Positions 4,778 through 7,383 of a stretch of 7,383 nucleotides of DNA are shown one piece after another. The notes under the pieces were generated by a model, which made no database searches, was not told the DNA's origin, and worked only from the letters and a program-made list of their open reading frames with translations. The position numbers and the translations under genes were made by a program. Each line of letters starts with the position of its first letter. The stretch's first letter is position 1. The DNA comes from Oscillospiraceae bacterium (GTDB taxonomy: Bacteria > Bacillota > Clostridia > Oscillospirales > Oscillospiraceae), in contig JAITEC010000112.1 in NCBI GenBank assembly GCA_031282225.1, positions 1 to 7,383 of the forward strand, in the 5' to 3' direction.

Positions 4778-5365
4778 ATGCGGTCAAAAATACGCCCAAT
4801 AGCAGTGTCCGGGGTGCTCTCGGCAATATCGTTCGTACTTATGTTCTTTGATTTTTCGACACCGGTAATCCCGAGCTTCATCAAAATGGACATATCCGAT
4901 CTCCCCGGGTTGGTAGGTTCGTTCGCGCTGGGACCCGTTTACGGCGCCGCCATATGCCTGCTGAAGAACATCCTGCACTTCATCTTCGACAACAGCGGCA
5001 CGGGCGGCGTGGGGGAACTTTCGAATTTTGTCCTAAGCGCCAGTTTCGTGGTGGTGGCGGGCATTGTTTACCGCCTGGAGAGAAATAAGCGCGGCGCTGT
5101 AATAGGGGCGCTTTTCGGCGCGCTGATAATGGGGCTTATCAGTATATACTCAAATATGTTTATCGTATACCCGTTCTATTACAGCATTATGCCGAGGGAC
5201 ACTATACTGGGTATGTATCAGACGATCTTGCCCGGCATCGGATCCATTGAGGAGAGCCTTGTCGTATTCAACGCACCGTTTACCATCGCCAAAGGGCTCA
5301 TTTGCACGGGAATTACCATGCTCATATATAAGCCTGTCTCGCCGCTGCTCAAGGAAAACCGCTGA
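4778..5365 (+). CDS. ribU: ECF transporter riboflavin-binding S component RibU
   Basis: A 195-residue integral membrane protein that captures riboflavin. It needs the shared ECF energising module (EcfA, EcfA', EcfT), which is not in this window. Seen: about six hydrophobic segments (roughly 8-27, 43-65, 83-100, 107-128, 125-140 overlapping, 165-184), the family block FIKMDISDLPGLVGSFALGP (34-53), a GAAICLLKNILHFIF helix (56-70), GTGGVGELSNF (74-84) and NAPFTIAKGL (165-174). The FMN riboswitch directly upstream makes riboflavin the expected substrate. A perfect AGGAGG (4763-4768) with 9-nt spacing to ATG fixes the start at 4778; the frame is open upstream into the riboswitch. No rib biosynthesis genes are adjacent. 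The gene stands alone and converges on a small lipoprotein gene. Confidence 0.95.
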   Translation: MRSKIRPIAVSGVLSAISFVLMFFDFSTPVIPSFIKMDISDLPGLVGSFALGPVYGAAICLLKNILHFIFDNSGTGGVGELSNFVLSASFVVVAGIVYRLERNKRGAVIGALFGALIMGLISIYSNMFIVYPFYYSIMPRDTILGMYQTILPGIGSIEESLVVFNAPFTIAKGLICTGITMLIYKPVSPLLKENR

Positions 5366-5367
5366 CA

Positions 5368-5410
5368 CGCGCGCGCCATGGCCGCGTGTGCGCGGCCATG
5401 GCCGCGCGCG
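5368..5410. terminator. Very GC-rich hairpin after ribU (bidirectional)
   Basis: A 19-nt arm (5368-5386) pairs with 5391-5410, leaving one unpaired base and a TGTG loop. It begins 3 nt after the ribU stop and lies 37 nt beyond the stop of the convergent lipoprotein gene. It is built of alternating CG plus two copies of GCCATGGCCGCG (5375-5386, 5395-5406), which are also a direct repeat. There is no T-tract on either side. Confidence 0.6.
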
Positions 5411-5446
5411 CGAAACGGGCGCGCGATTGCGCGGCGGCAAGGTGCT

Positions 5447-5701
5447 TTAGCCTATCACAATCTCGCCCGACGCGCCGAACCCATCTCCGGGCGTGTTTCC
5501 CGGGACATCCGTAGAACCCGTGCCTGCGCGCGCGCGCGCGGTGGGCGTGGGCGTAGGCGTGAGCGTGGGCGTGGGCGTGGCTGTACCTGTCACCGTGGGC
5601 GAGGGTTCCGATTTGCGCCGTCCAAGGCTGCCCAGAGCCGTGCACGATGCGAGCGATAATGCCATCGCAAGCGCCAAAACAACTGTAGTCACCTTTTTCA
5701 T
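5447..5701 (-). CDS. Small Thr/Pro-rich lipoprotein, unknown function
   Basis: An 84-residue predicted lipoprotein. Seen: a lysine-containing n-region (MKK), a hydrophobic stretch (about 4-16) and a lipobox ending LASC with Cys20 as the likely lipidated residue. The mature part has a short basic stretch (GRRK), then a Thr/Pro repeat (about 37-54), an ARARA segment and a Gly-rich tail ending GEIVIG. No enzymatic domain is visible, and the mature part looks like an extended, surface-exposed linker. It could be a stand-alone cell-surface peptide or the stump of a longer lipoprotein; I see no continuing homology after the stop. GGGAGG (5718-5713) lies about 11 nt before ATG, slightly long, and AGGA sits immediately before the start. 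It is the second gene after the phosphate transporter on this strand, separated by 88 nt containing a hairpin. Confidence 0.75.
   Translation of the reverse strand: MKKVTTVVLALAMALSLASCTALGSLGRRKSEPSPTVTGTATPTPTLTPTPTPTARARAGTGSTDVPGNTPGDGFGASGEIVIG
5526..5585. repeat. Low-complexity CG run and GTGGGC hexamer array in the lipoprotein gene
   Basis: An alternating GC tract (5526-5540) is followed by about seven degenerate hexamers of the type GTGGGC (5541-5582). On the minus strand these encode ARARA and the Thr-Pro repeat. Hexamer changes keep the frame. The plus strand has four GGG runs (5543, 5549, 5567, 5573), a possible G-quadruplex, and the CG tract could adopt Z-DNA. Confidence 0.85.
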
Positions 5702-5724
5702 GTCCTAAATCTACCTCCCATTAC

Positions 5725-5755
5725 GCCGCGCAGCGCCCAAAACGCGCCGTGCGGC
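5725..5755. terminator. Hairpin between the phosphate transporter and the lipoprotein gene
   Basis: 5725-5736 pairs with 5744-5755 (12 positions, one wobble and one A×C mismatch on either strand) around a 7-nt loop. On the minus strand it lies 34 nt after the transporter stop and just before the lipoprotein Shine-Dalgarno. It has no T-tract. It could be a weak terminator, an RNA stability element or an attenuator between the two genes. Confidence 0.4.
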
Positions 5756-5789
5756 AGTTGGAAGATAGTATGCGCGCAATGGTGCGTTT

Positions 5790-7383
5790 TTATCCGAGGC
5801 TGTATTTTTTCATGTACGCGTTGAACATGGACATAAACTCCTCGTTGTCGGCGCTGCGTGTCTCCAAGAGATACACATGTCTGCCGGGAGTGTCGCTTCC
5901 GGCCTGTATGACGCTCACGGCAATATTTGAACAGTGATCGGAAACGCGCTCGTAGTTTATAAGCAAATCCGACCAGACGAATCCTGGGGAAATATCGCAC
6001 TCGCCGCGCTGGAGGCGCGATATATGGTGTGCCCGCATCATCGCCACGAGTTCGTCGATGACCTGCTCTAGCGGCTCCACGCGTTTTGACATGGCCGCGT
6101 CGTTATTTATAAACGCGTCCACGGACATATCCACTATCTCTGTCAGCGCCTCGCGCGCAACACGCAACTCGTCGATGGCCGCGCCGGAGAACGCTATTTT
6201 TTTTGAGGATGCCTCCTCCGACGACTGGAGTATGTTTATCGCGTGGTCGCCCAGGCGCTCAAAGTCCCCGATAGCGTGCAGCAGCGCCGCAACCTCGCGG
6301 CTGTCGCTGTCGGTGAGCTCACGGGTGGACAGTTTTACGAGAAACGCGCCGAGCTTGTCCTCATACATATCGAGCTGCAGTTCGTCCTCGCGCACCGCAG
6401 AGGCAGCTTTCGCGTCATATCCGCCCTCCACCATGCCTACGGCGAGCAAGACCGAGCGGCGCGCGGTATCCGCCATCTTGTTTACGAGTTCATGGCACTG
6501 CGATATTGCGAACGCGGGGGTATTGAGCAGCCGCTCGTCTAGCAGGACGTGATCCTCCCCGCTGCCGTCCCTGTCGCGCACGGTCAATATGGCCAGGCGC
6601 TCCAGGAGCCTCGGGAACGGCAGCAGCAACACCGTCATTGTGACGTTGAATACGCTGTGCACTACGGCTATGCCTACCGCGCCGATGTTCCAGTCCAGAA
6701 AACTGAAGCCTATTGCGGCGTCGAGGCCGTAGATTATAATTGTGTACACTATTGTCCCTATAATGTTGAAGTATATATGCACCACTGCGACGCGGCGGGC
6801 GTTTTTTGTGACGCCTATGCTCGACAGCAGCGCTGTGACGCACGTACCTATGTTCTGCCCCAGGATTATAGGTATAGCGGCGCCGTAGCTTATGCCCACT
6901 GTGGCGGCGAGCGTCTGCAAGACGCCTACCGAGGCGGCCGAACTCTGGATTATGCCCGTGAACACGGCTCCCGCGAGTATGCCGAAAACCGGATTCTTGA
7001 ACAGCGTTAGCAGCCGCGCGAAGCCGGCGTTGTTCTCCAGTCCCGAGACGGCGTCGCCCATCGCCATCATGCCGAACATGAGCACCGAAAACCCCACGAG
7101 CACCTCACCAACATCGCGGCGGCGCGAGCTGTGCGAGGCCATTATCATTACGATGCCGACGACGGCGAAAACCGGCGCGAAGCTGTGGGGGGTGAGCAGC
7201 CTCAAAAAGAAGTTGTCGCTGTTGATGCCCGCGAGCGACAACACCCACGCCGTGAGCGTCGTCCCGATGTTCGATCCCATTATCACGCTCACTGTCTGCC
7301 TCAACTGCATGATTCCGGAATTTACCAGCCCCACCAGCATGACTGTCATGGCGGACGACGACTGTTTCGCTATCGTAATCCCT
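5790..7383 (-). CDS. Na+/phosphate cotransporter family protein with C-terminal PhoU domain (5' end outside the window)
   Basis: 530 residues are visible; the gene runs off the right edge, and the frame stays open through the last base. It belongs to the NptA/YjbB-type Na/Pi cotransporter family (PhoU-domain branch), which moves inorganic phosphate across the membrane with sodium. Seen in the fragment: the repeated transport signatures, AKQSSSA (5-11) followed by MGSNIGTTLTA (35-45), and FTGIIQSSAAS (141-151) followed by LGQNIGT (174-180). Several hydrophobic helices run to about 260, then a PhoU-like helical domain (about 290-495) with metal-site motifs FERLGDH (373-379) and YERVSDH (477-483). 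An internal ATG at 7349 is not the start, because QSSSA lies upstream of it. The protein ends MKKYSLG. The PhoU part suggests response to phosphate status. No pst or phoB-type genes are visible. Confidence 0.93.
   Translation of the reverse strand, partial: GITIAKQSSSAMTVMLVGLVNSGIMQLRQTVSVIMGSNIGTTLTAWVLSLAGINSDNFFLRLLTPHSFAPVFAVVGIVMIMASHSSRRRDVGEVLVGFSVLMFGMMAMGDAVSGLENNAGFARLLTLFKNPVFGILAGAVFTGIIQSSAASVGVLQTLAATVGISYGAAIPIILGQNIGTCVTALLSSIGVTKNARRVAVVHIYFNIIGTIVYTIIIYGLDAAIGFSFLDWNIGAVGIAVVHSVFNVTMTVLLLPFPRLLERLAILTVRDRDGSGEDHVLLDERLLNTPAFAISQCHELVNKMADTARRSVLLAVGMVEGGYDAKAASAVREDELQLDMYEDKLGAFLVKLSTRELTDSDSREVAALLHAIGDFERLGDHAINILQSSEEASSKKIAFSGAAIDELRVAREALTEIVDMSVDAFINNDAAMSKRVEPLEQVIDELVAMMRAHHISRLQRGECDISPGFVWSDLLINYERVSDHCSNIAVSVIQAGSDTPGRHVYLLETRSADNEEFMSMFNAYMKKYSLG

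Noticed and set aside
6549..7010. Plus-strand frame across the phosphate transporter
   Set aside because: Tyr/His/Arg-rich shadow translation with no motifs; the minus strand carries clear Na/Pi cotransporter signatures.

Overview
The window looks like chromosomal DNA from a GC-rich, endospore-forming member of the Bacillota, most likely a clostridial lineage. The main support is an intact sporulation sigma factor (SigK) with its hydrophobic pro-sequence. An FMN riboswitch in front of an ECF-type riboflavin transporter (RibU), an MltG-type murein enzyme and a TagA-type glycosyltransferase fit the same assignment. I see no transposase, integrase, CRISPR array, tRNA or rRNA. This is ordinary core-genome content, and the interest lies mainly between the genes.

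Layout, left to right. 1-223 has no convincing gene but holds a dense run of hairpins and ends in an extended -10 promoter placed so that the tagA transcript could be leaderless. 224-952 is tagA, followed after 28 nt by a 5-formyltetrahydrofolate cyclo-ligase (981-1571); the two look like an operon. A 46-residue membrane peptide with a cysteine-rich tail converges on them (1756-1616, minus). mltG (1953-3182, plus) converges on sigK (3894-3208, minus). Upstream of sigK, in the same direction, is a SLOG/YpsA-like gene (4517-3996, minus). Divergent from that gene are a strong promoter, an FMN riboswitch with an intrinsic terminator, and ribU (4778-5365). ribU converges on a small Thr/Pro-rich lipoprotein (5701-5447, minus), which lies downstream of a large Na+/phosphate cotransporter with a PhoU domain (5790 to the right edge, minus, 5' end outside the window).

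How the parts work together. Cell-envelope functions (TagA, MltG, lipoprotein), sporulation control (SigK) and uptake systems (RibU, phosphate transporter) sit side by side without forming one pathway. Two regulatory regions stand out. The sigK leader carries a good sigma-E-type promoter and a near-consensus SpoIIID site. It also carries a 14-bp RNA hairpin whose 5' arm contains the -10 box and whose 3' arm ends inside the Shine-Dalgarno. Only read-through transcripts from the upstream gene could fold it, which would be a neat way to keep sigK silent outside the mother cell. The FMN riboswitch shows P1, a candidate antiterminator and a T8 terminator that are mutually exclusive. All three convergent gene junctions carry strong GC-rich hairpins without T-tracts, unlike the riboswitch terminator.
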